DNA of 64,000 nucleotides from Chlamydiales bacterium (lineage in GTDB: Bacteria > Chlamydiota > Chlamydiia > Chlamydiales > JARBTQ01), in the NCBI GenBank assembly GCA_029240075.1, contig JARBTQ010000006.1, positions 36,610 to 100,609 of the forward strand, written 5' to 3'. The translations under genes were made by a program, and so were the position numbers. Position 1 is the stretch's first letter. The number at the start of each line of letters is the position of its first letter. Positions 33,290-42,861 of the stretch are shown one piece after another. The notes under the pieces were generated by a model that saw only the letters and a program-made list of their open reading frames with translations, was not told where the DNA came from and did not search any database.

Positions 33290-33336
33290 CAAAGGTTTAT
33301 CGCCCTTTGTTGATTAAAAGCCTAAATGTAGGCTTT
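33290..33336 (+). promoter_or_regulatory. Two hairpins in the rplT leader
   Basis: CAAAGG/CCTTTG and, just after it, AAAGCCT/AGGCTTT form two small stems in the 195-base gap between rpmI and rplT. They may be part of an L20-responsive leader, since L20 controls this operon in E. coli and Bacillus, or an attenuator. Function is inferred. Confidence 0.35.
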
Positions 33337-33414
33337 AGATAGAGTTCCATAACATCTGAATCAATGTTTAATATTTGGGTTCAGATATTTTTAATTTTTT
33401 AACTGGAGACACCC

Positions 33415-33771
33415 ATGGTTAGAGTTACTAATGCCGTTGCTTCTCATCGATTTCGCAAGCGACTCCATAAAAAAGCCAAGGGATTTGTCGGAGACCGTAA
33501 AAACCATTTACGATTGACTATGGAAGCTGTCATGCGCGCCATGGCATTTAATTATCGTCATCGTAAGACTAAGAAACGAGATTTTCGTCGTCTATGGATC
33601 GTAAGAATTTCTGCTGCTGCTAAAATAAACGGCATTTCTTACAGCAAACTCATAGATGGCCTTAACAAAGCTAAGTGTGAAATCAATCGAAAAATGCTTG
33701 CCGATTTAGCTATTCGCGATCCGCAAACTTTTTCTAGCGTTGTTAATTTAGCTAAAACAGCGTTAGCTTAA
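33415..33771 (+). CDS. rplT: 50S ribosomal protein L20
   Basis: A 118-residue L20 with the typical basic N-terminal helix (RVTNAVASHRFRKRLHKKAK), RNHLRLTMEAVMRAMAFNYR and DFRRLWIVRISAA. It binds 23S rRNA early in assembly and can repress its own operon. A good ribosome-binding site (CTGGAGA) precedes the ATG. It is followed by pheS, as in C. trachomatis CT833-CT836. Confidence 0.97.
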   Translation: MVRVTNAVASHRFRKRLHKKAKGFVGDRKNHLRLTMEAVMRAMAFNYRHRKTKKRDFRRLWIVRISAAAKINGISYSKLIDGLNKAKCEINRKMLADLAIRDPQTFSSVVNLAKTALA

Positions 33772-33882
33772 AGAATATATAAGGTCTTCAACATTCCTAT
33801 AAAGCTTAAGTAGTGAAGTTATTGAGAAATTTACTCTCAGACAGCACAAGCTGGAGATCACAGGAATAAATCATTCAAATAT

Positions 33883-33921
33883 GTTAACCTGAATTTCTCT
33901 GTAAAGAGGGTTCAGGTTAAC
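33883..33921 (+). promoter_or_regulatory. Perfect 11-bp inverted repeat upstream of pheS
   Basis: GTTAACCTGAA pairs with TTCAGGTTAAC around a 17-base loop and ends 21 bases before the pheS start. It may be a terminator of the rplT transcript, an attenuator or an operator. The ATTTTA that follows is a weak T run. Confidence 0.55.
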
Positions 33922-33942
33922 TCATTTTATGAGGGAATAATT

Positions 33943-34971
33943 TTGAATTCTCATATCCAAGAATTAGCAGATACTTTTAAAAATGAATTGACCCACGTAA
34001 ATAGTAGTAAAGAACTAGAAGAAATTAGGGTCAAATACTTAGGTAAAAAAAGTCCTGTACAGGCGCTCATGAAGCATTTAAAGGATCTTTCTGAAGCTGA
34101 AAGACCTTTGTTTGGTAAGCAAATTAATGACTTAAAAAGCTTAATTACAACAAGTATAGATCAGTTAGCAGAAACTGTTTTTCAGAAAGAGCTAGCTAGT
34201 CAATTTGAGAAAGAAAGTTTGGATATAACCTTACCAGGAAAGGGTGCTTATTTAGGAGCTACTCATCCTGTTGCTTATATGCTAGAAGAGGTAATAGAAA
34301 CCCTGGCAGGTATGGGTTTTGCCGTGCAAGATGGTCCTAATATAGAGAGCGACTATTATAACTTTGAAGCTCTAAATTTTGCAGCGGATCATCCTGCTCG
34401 TGATATGCAAGATACTTTCTACCTTTCAGAAAAAATGCTGCTTAGAACACATACATCTAATGTTCAAGTGCGTGCTATGCAACAACTAAAGCCGCCTATT
34501 AGAGTAATTTCGCATGGTAAATGTTTTCGTAATGAAGATATTTCTGCACGCTCTCATGTTGTTTTTCATCAAGTAGAAGCTCTTTACATTAATAAAGGAG
34601 TTTCTTTTACAGATCTAGTTTCTACTTTCGAGCAATTTGCAACTAGACTGTTTAAGCAGAAAGTAGAGGTTCGTATACGACCTAGTTATTTTCCCTTTGT
34701 AGAGCCTGGTCTTGAAATAGATATTCACTGCTTGTTGTGCTCAGGGAAAGGATGTTCTGTATGTAAACATTCTGGCTGGCTTGAAGTTGCTGGTGCTGGT
34801 ATGGTCCACCCGAATGTTTTAAAAAGTGGGGGAATAGATCCTGAAATTTATTCAGGCTTTGCTTGGGGACTAGGAATTGAGCGCTTTGTAATGATTCTAC
34901 AAGGAATTAAAGACATTCGTTTATTTATGGAAAATGATTACCGCTTTTTAAAACAATTCAGCGGAATTTAA
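33943..34971 (+). CDS. pheS: Phenylalanyl-tRNA synthetase alpha subunit
   Basis: A 342-residue PheRS alpha chain. The N-terminal coiled coil (about 1-90) contacts tRNA. The class II catalytic core shows HPVAYMLEEVIETLAGMGF, FRNEDISARSHVVFHQVEAL (motif 2), FPFVEPGLEIDI and GFAWGLGIERFVMI (motif 3). A CxxC...CxxC cluster (CLLCSGKGCSVCK) is a known feature of some PheS proteins. The start is a TTG with GAGGG upstream. pheT is not adjacent. Confidence 0.96.
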   Translation: MNSHIQELADTFKNELTHVNSSKELEEIRVKYLGKKSPVQALMKHLKDLSEAERPLFGKQINDLKSLITTSIDQLAETVFQKELASQFEKESLDITLPGKGAYLGATHPVAYMLEEVIETLAGMGFAVQDGPNIESDYYNFEALNFAADHPARDMQDTFYLSEKMLLRTHTSNVQVRAMQQLKPPIRVISHGKCFRNEDISARSHVVFHQVEALYINKGVSFTDLVSTFEQFATRLFKQKVEVRIRPSYFPFVEPGLEIDIHCLLCSGKGCSVCKHSGWLEVAGAGMVHPNVLKSGGIDPEIYSGFAWGLGIERFVMILQGIKDIRLFMENDYRFLKQFSGI

Positions 34972-34994
34972 CAATAATAAAAAAAGATATAATA

Positions 34995-36188
34995 ATGACG
35001 CAAAGTTCTAGTTTGTGGAGAGCAATATCAGCGACTCTTTTAGTAACAGGTACTTGTGTAGGAGCTGGGATGTTAGCTTTACCAGTTACTACCTTCCAAA
35101 TGGGGTTTCTTCCTTCATTAGCAATTATGGCTGTCTGCTGGATTTTCATGACCTGCACCGCTTTACTTCTGGCGGAAGCTAGTTTGTGGATGGACGAAGG
35201 AGCTCATTATGCAACAATGTCGCGTCTGCTGTTAGGTCCATGGGCAACAGTGTTGAGCTGGATCCTCTATCTTTTCATAGCTTATGGAACTCTAATAGCT
35301 TATGTTTCGGAGGGGGGGGTATTACTTCAATCTTTTCTAGCAAGTTTTGGCAGCATCGCCATCTCAAAGAGTGTAGGGCAGGTCATGTTTGCTACCCTCT
35401 TTGGTGGAATCATTTTGACTGGGGGACATATTACAGGTGTTATAAATGCTATATTGGTGTTTGGAATGGCTATTGCTTATCTGTTCTTGACTGGAGTAGC
35501 TTCTGAGTCTGTACAAATAGAGTGGCTTGAAACATCTAATTGGTCATATGCGTTGGGAGCAATTCCTTTCATGTTGCCTATTTTTAGCTTTCAGTCAATG
35601 GTGCCAAGCTTGACAAGTTATTTGAATAGAGATGCTAAGGCTTTAAGATGGAGTATTGTAATAGGTACGGCTCTTTCCTTTGTGATCTATGCTATATGGC
35701 AGGCTGTCGTTTTAGGGTCTGTTCCCGCTTATGGCGAATTTAGTTTAGAACAAGCTTTCTTAGAAGGGAAGTCAACAGCTAGCATCATGCGTAAGGTCAT
35801 TAACAATGATTGGTTAGTTTTATCAGCTGAAATTTTTTCATTATTTGCAATAATGACTTCTTTTCTAGGTATTGGTTTAGGATTATTTGATTTCCTTGCG
35901 GACGGATTAAAGATTAAGAAAACTTACTTAAATAAGATAGGCTTGATAGTCATGATCATTCTGCCTTCGCTGATATGGGCTTTATTTTATCCAAGAATTT
36001 TCTTAGTTGCTCTAGAATTAACAGGGGCTTTTGGAGATTCTATTTTAAATGGAATCTTACCTGTTTTAATGGTTTGGAGTGGGCGTTATTATCAAATGCG
36101 TCTTTCAAATGACCAAGTTTTGGGAGGAAAGCCCGCCTTAGTCATGTTGCTTATATTCTCATTCGTTGCGATATTAAGTGGATTCTAA
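34995..36188 (+). CDS. tyrP: Aromatic amino acid permease, TyrP-type
   Basis: A 397-residue inner-membrane transporter with about 11 helices, of the ArAAP (TyrP/Mtr/TnaB) family. It opens with the family pattern LVTGTCVGAGMLALPV (about residues 15-30), and LPIFSFQSMVPSLTSYL in helix 6 is typical. It would import tyrosine or tryptophan by proton symport. Chlamydia species carry one or more tyrP genes; this match supports the phylum. It follows pheS after 23 bases and may be co-transcribed. Confidence 0.88.
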   Translation: MTQSSSLWRAISATLLVTGTCVGAGMLALPVTTFQMGFLPSLAIMAVCWIFMTCTALLLAEASLWMDEGAHYATMSRLLLGPWATVLSWILYLFIAYGTLIAYVSEGGVLLQSFLASFGSIAISKSVGQVMFATLFGGIILTGGHITGVINAILVFGMAIAYLFLTGVASESVQIEWLETSNWSYALGAIPFMLPIFSFQSMVPSLTSYLNRDAKALRWSIVIGTALSFVIYAIWQAVVLGSVPAYGEFSLEQAFLEGKSTASIMRKVINNDWLVLSAEIFSLFAIMTSFLGIGLGLFDFLADGLKIKKTYLNKIGLIVMIILPSLIWALFYPRIFLVALELTGAFGDSILNGILPVLMVWSGRYYQMRLSNDQVLGGKPALVMLLIFSFVAILSGF

Positions 36189-36243
36189 AACAGCGTAACC
36201 ATTATCAAGATTAAGATTATTTACCCAATTAGATAGTACTCAT

Positions 36244-37593
36244 ATGAAAAAAGATCCTAAAACATTCCATGTTCGCACCTATGGATGTCAGATGAATGAG
36301 CTTGATAGCGATATCATGGTAGGTATGCTTGAAAAACGTGGTTTGAAGCGTGTTAAAGAGGAAAATGAAGCAGATTTACTTATTCTGAATACCTGTTCTA
36401 TTCGTCAATTAGCTGAACATAAAGCTATGGGTAAAGTTGGTTTTCTTAGCAAAGGTAAAAAGAAAGAAACTATTATTGGAATTACTGGTTGCATGGCAAC
36501 AGCTAAGCAGGGAAGTCTTTTTCAGAAAATGCCCCATATAGATTTTGTATTAGGCCCGAACAATATTGGAGAGCTAAATACAGTTTTAGATAATGTTATA
36601 GATGGGCAAAATAGAGTTTTACGAACAGATCATTTGTTTGAAGACAATATCGATTATGCTGTGGCTAAAAGAGAGGATCCTCTAAATGCTTATGTTTCAA
36701 TAATAAGAGGTTGTAACAAAAATTGTACCTATTGCGTTGTTCCTTATACTAGAGGACGTGAGGTTTCAAGAGACCCGCAAGATATTATATCAGAGTGTAC
36801 GCAATTAGTTGCTCAAGGTTACAAGGAAATTTGCCTTTTAGGGCAAAACGTTAATAGTTACGGAAAAGATCAACCTCAATGGGGATATTTATTTCATGAT
36901 CTGCTCTATAAATTAGATGGCATTCCAGGGCTTGAACGGATTAGATTTACAACAAGTCACCCGGTAGATATTACAAAAGAATTAATGGAAGCTATCCGTG
37001 ATCTACGTTCCGTCTGTGAGCATGTCCATTTTCCTATACAAGCAGGTTCCGATCGTATCTTAAAAAAGATGCACCGTATGTATACTGTCGCTCAATATAT
37101 GGAAAAGGTGCAAATGCTGAAGGAAATGATCCCTCATGTTTCTTTGGGAACAGATATCATAGTGGGATTTCCAACAGAAACGGAAGAAGATTTCATGCAA
37201 ACCTTTCATATCATGCAGCAGATTGAGTACTCTGTAGGTTATATTTTTGCTTATAGCGCTCGTCCTGGAACTCCCGCAATGCGATGGAAAGATGATATCC
37301 CAGAGCCTATCAAATTGGATCGAGTTCAAAGGCTTTTGAATCTACAGGAACAGATCGCTATCAAGCAAAACCAAAGTTATTTAGGAGTTGAAAAAGAAAT
37401 TTTGGTACAGAGTATTAGTCGAAAAGATGAAAATTACGTGCAAGGGCGTACTCGCTGTGCAAAAAGTGTTATTTTCCCAGGTCATAAAGATTTAATAGGA
37501 ACTTTACAGTTAATCAAGATCGAGGGATTTACGCATCAAACCTTAATAGGTAAAAATATAACTCACTTAGAAAAAACAGCAGTTTCCGCATGA
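36244..37593 (+). CDS. miaB: tRNA-2-methylthio-N6-dimethylallyladenosine synthase MiaB
   Basis: A 449-residue radical-SAM methylthiotransferase that modifies A37 in tRNAs reading UNN codons. The N-terminal MTTase domain shows RTYGCQMNELDSD, and further cluster cysteines lie in NTCSIRQLAE and GITGCMA. The radical-SAM CxxxCxxC is IIRGCNKNCTYCVVPYTRG (about residues 155-173). The VSLGTDIIVGFPTET segment and a C-terminal TRAM domain (about 375-445) complete it. The variant NTCSIRQLAEHKA fits MiaB rather than RimO. ATG start, weak ribosome-binding site. Confidence 0.94.
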   Translation: MKKDPKTFHVRTYGCQMNELDSDIMVGMLEKRGLKRVKEENEADLLILNTCSIRQLAEHKAMGKVGFLSKGKKKETIIGITGCMATAKQGSLFQKMPHIDFVLGPNNIGELNTVLDNVIDGQNRVLRTDHLFEDNIDYAVAKREDPLNAYVSIIRGCNKNCTYCVVPYTRGREVSRDPQDIISECTQLVAQGYKEICLLGQNVNSYGKDQPQWGYLFHDLLYKLDGIPGLERIRFTTSHPVDITKELMEAIRDLRSVCEHVHFPIQAGSDRILKKMHRMYTVAQYMEKVQMLKEMIPHVSLGTDIIVGFPTETEEDFMQTFHIMQQIEYSVGYIFAYSARPGTPAMRWKDDIPEPIKLDRVQRLLNLQEQIAIKQNQSYLGVEKEILVQSISRKDENYVQGRTRCAKSVIFPGHKDLIGTLQLIKIEGFTHQTLIGKNITHLEKTAVSA

Positions 37594-37633
37594 TAGCAAA
37601 ATAGATAAGTAAAAGATTAATAGGACTTAAATT

Positions 37634-38131
37634 ATGAAAATAGACCAGTACTTAGGTCATAGCTATTACAAAGGGGCATTCCTCTTAGAAGAAATAGATA
37701 TAATTGATGGGAAACATCTCAGCTGTGGCAATACTGCTAGCCGAGTCATGGTATGGCATGCAGATGCTAGATCTAACAAACCTCAACGAATTACCTGGAC
37801 CGATCAGGATGGTAGAAATCATACAAAAGAGATAACTAAGTTAACTATCGACCGCTTAGTGTCCAAAGATAACCAAAAATCTGAGGATTTAGTTGTAATC
37901 TCTGCGGATAAAAAAAAATTACGCTTCAGTTTAAAAAAAGATCATAAATTAAAAAGTGAAAAGATATTAAATATAAAGATTGCTCCTATAGAATCAGCTC
38001 AAAGACAAAAAGATCTGGAAGAATCAAGTGATATAGAGAAAAAAGATTCAGATAATACTTTTAAGTTAGGGACTCAAGGACAAAGTGATACCGAAGAGCA
38101 TGCGATGTTCGAGCTTTATAAAATTAAGTAG
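37634..38131 (+). CDS. Uncharacterised 165-residue protein
   Basis: Not recognised. The N-terminal 60 residues are strand-rich (KGAFLLEEIDIIDGKHLSCG, SRVMVWHADAR). The rest is highly charged, ending in a Glu/Asp/Lys-rich, probably disordered tail (KDLEESSDIEKKDSDNTF). No signal peptide or membrane segment is present. It lies 40 bases after miaB on the same strand. A 600-base gap follows. Confidence 0.5.
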   Translation: MKIDQYLGHSYYKGAFLLEEIDIIDGKHLSCGNTASRVMVWHADARSNKPQRITWTDQDGRNHTKEITKLTIDRLVSKDNQKSEDLVVISADKKKLRFSLKKDHKLKSEKILNIKIAPIESAQRQKDLEESSDIEKKDSDNTFKLGTQGQSDTEEHAMFELYKIK

Positions 38132-38733
38132 AAGCGAAGTTATTAGGGGGTTTACAAAAACTAATTGTAGCCACTTTTTGCCTTGAAAGAAAATTTTTTT
38201 CATGTCTATAAGATTATCAACTTTTTTGCATAACCTTTCAGCTGACTATTTTAATAGGTCCTGTCATATCTAGTCTTGCAAAAGATTTATCTCGATCAAG
38301 TCTAATAAGGCAGGATATAAGATTTTTTGAATTTGCGTTATCAATTCATTATTATAATTTCCCATTTTTTCCCAATGCAATTTTTAGTATAATAAAAGGA
38401 TCGGGAAAATGGGGAAATTAAACAATTCCTTAGAAAGTAATTTTGGTTCGACACGAGAAAATATACGCTTGGCAGTATCAAATAAATATAGTAGCATAGC
38501 GCCATAGTGAACAAGCATATTTTTCGTAGAATAGATCTCTTTCGAAATCTGTTTAGCAGAGATTTACTAAGCTGCCGATGGTAAAGATTCGAACGAGGTT
38601 CAATCTGTTTACCTAGTAGATAAAAGAGTTAGCGGCTCTTTACATGAAAAAATAAATATAGAGAGTTAAGTCCTAATTTGAATTAGAACTAATTTCATAA
38701 ACCTTGCAGTTTTGAAAATAAATTAAAAAAAAT
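38132..38733. other. Intergenic region with inverted repeat
   Basis: About 600 bases without a credible gene. Its main feature is the imperfect inverted repeat at 38356-38419, annotated separately. AT-rich sequence before 38734 should hold the promoter of the transporter/acyltransferase pair. No RNA gene recognised. Confidence 0.5.
38356..38419. repeat. Imperfect inverted repeat, ~17-bp arms
   Basis: AATTTCCCATTTTTTCCC (38356-38373) pairs imperfectly with GGGAAAATGGGGAAATT (38403-38419); the 29 bases between contain TAGTATAATAAAAG, which resembles a -10 region. It could be an operator, a terminator or a small mobile-element remnant. Confidence 0.5.
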
Positions 38734-40143
38734 ATGGATGCAGTGAAAGATACAACCCTGCCTGCGGAATGTCCTAAAAAGCAGGTCTCAAAAAAGCGCA
38801 AGAATTTACTTATCATGGCGACGACCTATTTTTTAGGAACGTTTAATGATAACTTCTTTAAACAAGCAACTTTGCTTGCTGCTGTTTCCTTTAACTTAAA
38901 AGGGATTCAGGGGCTAGCCACTATTATCTTTACTCTTCCCTATATGCTAGTTTCCGCACCAGGGGGATGGTTTGCTGATCATTTTCCTAAAAAGAAAGTT
39001 GTAGTAGCTGTAAAAGTCTTAGAATTGATTGCTGTTTGTATTGGTGGTTTAGGATTTTTGCTATTGAAAGAAGGAGACTCGTTATTTTCAGCTAGTTGGA
39101 TGCTTATTCTGATTATGCTCGCTGTAATGGGGATGCATACTTCTATTTTTAGTCCTGCTTTAATTGGGACCATTCCAGAGCTTTATCCAGAATCTCACGT
39201 TCCCAAAGCAAATGGGATTGTTAGGTTAGTTTCCACATTAGGCATTTTATCTGGTATTGCTCTAGCGGGTTTTGTGCTGGAGACAACTTTTGATTTTCAT
39301 TTCTTAGATAATATTAAGGGGAGATTAGAGGCTTCTAGGGAATACATTACAGTGGCTGGGGTTATTGTATTTATTGCTTTAGTCGGAGTATTTGCTAGCT
39401 TAGGACTTCCCCATTATCACTATGATAAAAAGGATAAATTGCGCTCACCTTTTCCTTGGTTAGGGCCTATACAGACTTGGAAGGATCTAATAGAAATTAA
39501 AAAAGATCCATTACTACACCTTGCAGTATGGGGTAATACCTATTTTTGGTTTCTTGGTTCTTTCATAGTTTTAGCAATTAATGAGATAGGTGCTAATCAG
39601 TTAGGCTTAAGTAAGTCAGTTACAAGCGGACTTATTGTAGGGCAAATGGTAGGAATTGGTGTAGGCGCTATGCTAATATCTAGAAAATCATTAATTAGTA
39701 TTAAGCCATGGTATCGCTTTGTCATTCCTTCTCTGTCAGCTATTAATTTTTTTATGTTAGGAATCGCTTGTATTCCTTTACTCCCTATAGAAGTATTTGG
39801 AAGCCTATCACTACAAGCAATCATGCTAGCTTTATTATTATTATCTCTAGGTGTTTGTGGTGGAGTTTTTTTAATTCCTATTGAAACTTTTATACAGTTG
39901 CGACCTGCAGCTAATTCAAAAGGTAAGACAATAGCTGCTTCTAACTTTGCTTCGTTCATAGGGATTTTATTATCAGGTCCTTTATACTGTCTTTTTGCCT
40001 TATTTAATTACCCTCCTACAGTTTACTTCTTACCTCTATTCTTAATGACAGTAGTATTCATCGCATGGCTTAAAATTAAACTTAGACAATATGAACAAAA
40101 CTCTATTATAGATGATGCAGAAATCTTATATGAAAACATCTGA
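38734..40143 (+). CDS. LplT-like MFS lysophospholipid transporter
   Basis: A 469-residue major facilitator with about 12 helices. The early FLGTFNDNFFKQATLLAAV and PGGWFADHFPKKKVV follow the pattern of LplT and related flippases found beside or fused to Aas acyltransferases. LplT flips lysophospholipids across the inner membrane for reacylation. The next gene, an acyltransferase/ligase, overlaps its end by 32 bases, which strongly supports a paired role. An intracellular bacterium could use it to salvage host or its own lysolipids. Confidence 0.8.
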   Translation: MDAVKDTTLPAECPKKQVSKKRKNLLIMATTYFLGTFNDNFFKQATLLAAVSFNLKGIQGLATIIFTLPYMLVSAPGGWFADHFPKKKVVVAVKVLELIAVCIGGLGFLLLKEGDSLFSASWMLILIMLAVMGMHTSIFSPALIGTIPELYPESHVPKANGIVRLVSTLGILSGIALAGFVLETTFDFHFLDNIKGRLEASREYITVAGVIVFIALVGVFASLGLPHYHYDKKDKLRSPFPWLGPIQTWKDLIEIKKDPLLHLAVWGNTYFWFLGSFIVLAINEIGANQLGLSKSVTSGLIVGQMVGIGVGAMLISRKSLISIKPWYRFVIPSLSAINFFMLGIACIPLLPIEVFGSLSLQAIMLALLLLSLGVCGGVFLIPIETFIQLRPAANSKGKTIAASNFASFIGILLSGPLYCLFALFNYPPTVYFLPLFLMTVVFIAWLKIKLRQYEQNSIIDDAEILYENI

Positions 40144-42793
40144 TTGGATCTATTGGATAAATCGATTTATCATCTTTATCACTTATAGTATCCTACGTTT
40201 ACGTTATAAAATTGAACTTAAGGGATTTGATAAGATTGAAAAAAAAGAAGGGCATGGGATTCTCTTTCTGCCAAACCACCCTGCCCTGATCGACCCTGTT
40301 ATAGTCATGTCCCTATTGTATGCTAAATTTTATCCGCACTCTTTAGCAGATGAATCGCAAGTTAATCGCCCTATTTTAGGCCCCGTTACTAGACATTTTG
40401 GAACGAGGACGATTCCCAGTCTAGAAAAAGTCGGAATCAAGGGTGCCCATACAACACAAGCTGCATTAAAAGAGATCATCGCAGACCTCAAAAATGGTGA
40501 AAATGTTTTACTCTACCCTTCGGGGCATCTTAAGAGCGCATATAAAGAGAGTTTAGGAGCCTCAAGTGCAGTCGAAAGCTTAGTAAAGTCTATTCCTGAT
40601 TTACGAATAGTTCTTATTAAACAAAATGGACTTTGGGGAAGTCGCTTTAGCGCTGCTTTTAGTGGCAGAAAACCTTTATTTCTGCCTACTTTATTTAAAT
40701 GCATAAAGTACCTTTTGTTGAATGCTCTCTTCTTCATGCCGCGTAGAAGAATTTCTTTAGAATTTATAGAACCTATGGACTTTCCTAGAAATGCGGATCG
40801 CTGGACTATGAACCGCTATATGGAAGAATATTATAATAAAGATGCGCAGCATAATACTTATGTAGCCTATGGCTTCTGGGAAAAGGAAAAAGAAAAACAA
40901 TTGCCTGACCCAGAACAAGACCTTATAGAAGGTGATACTAGAGAAGTCCCGGAAGAAACTAAAAAAATCGTTTTAGAAAAATTATATGAAGTCACAGGCA
41001 AGTCAAGCATTAAAGATACTGATAGCCTTGCATATGATCTAAGTTTAGATAGCCTTGCTATCGCAGAAATACATGCATGGGTGGAGAAGGAATTTGGTTT
41101 TTCATTAGAAACACCAGAAGCTTTAAAAACTGTAGGTGACATTTTATTGGTAGCGTCAGGTAAGGGAGTATCTCACACTAATATCGAGCTTAAAGATGCC
41201 CCTGAAGATTGGACAAGACGTCATTATGATGAAACGCCATTACGTATGCCTGCTGGCGATACTATTGCAGACGTTTTTCTGAACCAGGCAAAAGCAAGGT
41301 TTTTACAGGTTATTATTGCAGATCATCAGGGTGGAGCAAAGAGTTACAAAGACATCATAACTGGGATTTTAGCTCTTAAGCCTGTAATAGAGAAATTACA
41401 GGGAGAGTACATAGGTATTATGTTACCAGCATCTGTAGGGGCAGATACACTTTATCTAGCAACTTTATTTGCAGGTAAAATCCCAGTTATGATCAATTGG
41501 ACTATGGGAGAGCGTAATCTTTTATATGCGGTTAACCTATTAGGTGTTAAACAAATTATCACTTCTAAACTATTGCTTGATCGCCTTGCTGCCCAAGGAA
41601 CAGATTTAGCTTGTATTAATGATAGGTTTGTCTTAACTGAAGGATTTAAGAATAAAATTGGGCCTTTGCAAAAATTATGGGCGGCATTACAGGCTCATGT
41701 ATGCTGGCGTTCACTTTACAAAGCCTCCATCAAAGAAACTGCTGTAGTCCTTTTTACAAGTGGTTCTGAAAGCTTCCCTAAAGCTGTTCCTCTATCGCAT
41801 CAAAATCTATTAAGCAATATCAGAGATTTAAATGAATGTATCCATATTAAAGCTCAAGACGCTTTACTAGGATTTTTACCTCCATTTCATTCATTTGGGA
41901 TCACTATTACTACTTTATTACCACTGTGTTTAGGGCTTCGCACTGTGTATCACCCTAATCCTACAGCATCGCTCATATTGGCTAAGTTAATTAATACTTA
42001 TAAACTAACCCTAGTGTTAGGAACGCCAACATTTATAGATGGAATTTTAAGAGTTGCTAAAAAAGGTAAGCTTGATTCCTTGCGTCTGATTGGTGTCGGA
42101 GCCGAAAAATGCCCAGAGAGAATTTACAAAAATGTTGAGCAAAATTATCCTCATATTCTCTTGGTAGAAGGATATGGCACGACTGAGTGTTCCCCTGTTA
42201 TATCATTTAATCGAGTAGAAAATCCTGTTCCCTATTCGATAGGTCTCGTTTTACCTTCTATGGAGTACGCTATTCAAGATATTGATGCAGGAAGCAGAGT
42301 AAGGCAAGGAGAAAGAGGTATGTTGCTAGTAAGAGGACCAAATGTCTTTGCTGGCTACTTAAAACATCAAGGATCCTCTCCTTTTATACAGTTTGAAGGG
42401 AAAGATTGGTATCAAACAGGTGATCTCGTATCTGAAGATGAAAAAGGGGCTCTTCATTTTCAAGGGCGTTTAAAGCGTTTTGTCAAGCTTGGCGGAGAGA
42501 TGATCTCTTTGCCGGCGATTGAAGAAATTTTACAACAGCACTTGCAAACTCCTGAGGATGCTGGTGCCGTTGTCGCTGTAGAGGCAAAAAATAGTGAAGA
42601 GCAGCCAGAGTTAATCTTGTTTACTACAAAGCAAGTGGGCAGAGAAGTCGTCAACCAATGGCTAAGGCAGGCTGGTATGAGTCCTTTAAATAATATACGC
42701 AAGATAGTAGTAATTCCAGAAATTCCTATTTTAGGTGCGGGTAAGATCGATTACCAATCTTTAAAAAGACTTACAGATCCCTCTCCAGCTTAA
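40112..42793 (+). CDS. aas: Acyltransferase - ACP - acyl-ACP ligase fusion (Aas-like)
   Basis: An 893-residue three-part enzyme. Residues about 10-240 are a glycerolipid acyltransferase with the catalytic HxxxxD (FLPNHPALIDP) and LLYPSGH. Residues about 285-350 are an acyl carrier domain with the phosphopantetheine serine in LSLDSLAIAEI. Residues about 370-890 are an AMP-dependent acyl ligase with VVLFTSGSESFPKAVPLSH, EGYGTTECSPV, YQTGD and GRLKRFVKLGGE. It would activate a fatty acid, load its own ACP domain and reacylate a lysophospholipid. The start is either ATG 40112 or ATG 40130, both inside the transporter gene. E. coli Aas lacks the internal ACP, so the inserted carrier domain is notable. 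Confidence 0.88.
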   Translation: MMQKSYMKTSDWIYWINRFIIFITYSILRLRYKIELKGFDKIEKKEGHGILFLPNHPALIDPVIVMSLLYAKFYPHSLADESQVNRPILGPVTRHFGTRTIPSLEKVGIKGAHTTQAALKEIIADLKNGENVLLYPSGHLKSAYKESLGASSAVESLVKSIPDLRIVLIKQNGLWGSRFSAAFSGRKPLFLPTLFKCIKYLLLNALFFMPRRRISLEFIEPMDFPRNADRWTMNRYMEEYYNKDAQHNTYVAYGFWEKEKEKQLPDPEQDLIEGDTREVPEETKKIVLEKLYEVTGKSSIKDTDSLAYDLSLDSLAIAEIHAWVEKEFGFSLETPEALKTVGDILLVASGKGVSHTNIELKDAPEDWTRRHYDETPLRMPAGDTIADVFLNQAKARFLQVIIADHQGGAKSYKDIITGILALKPVIEKLQGEYIGIMLPASVGADTLYLATLFAGKIPVMINWTMGERNLLYAVNLLGVKQIITSKLLLDRLAAQGTDLACINDRFVLTEGFKNKIGPLQKLWAALQAHVCWRSLYKASIKETAVVLFTSGSESFPKAVPLSHQNLLSNIRDLNECIHIKAQDALLGFLPPFHSFGITITTLLPLCLGLRTVYHPNPTASLILAKLINTYKLTLVLGTPTFIDGILRVAKKGKLDSLRLIGVGAEKCPERIYKNVEQNYPHILLVEGYGTTECSPVISFNRVENPVPYSIGLVLPSMEYAIQDIDAGSRVRQGERGMLLVRGPNVFAGYLKHQGSSPFIQFEGKDWYQTGDLVSEDEKGALHFQGRLKRFVKLGGEMISLPAIEEILQQHLQTPEDAGAVVAVEAKNSEEQPELILFTTKQVGREVVNQWLRQAGMSPLNNIRKIVVIPEIPILGAGKIDYQSLKRLTDPSPA

Positions 42794-42861
42794 ATCTATA
42801 AAGCTAGTCCTTAACAGTAGTAATCGATATAATAGGTCAAATTCGAGAGGGAATATTCTAT

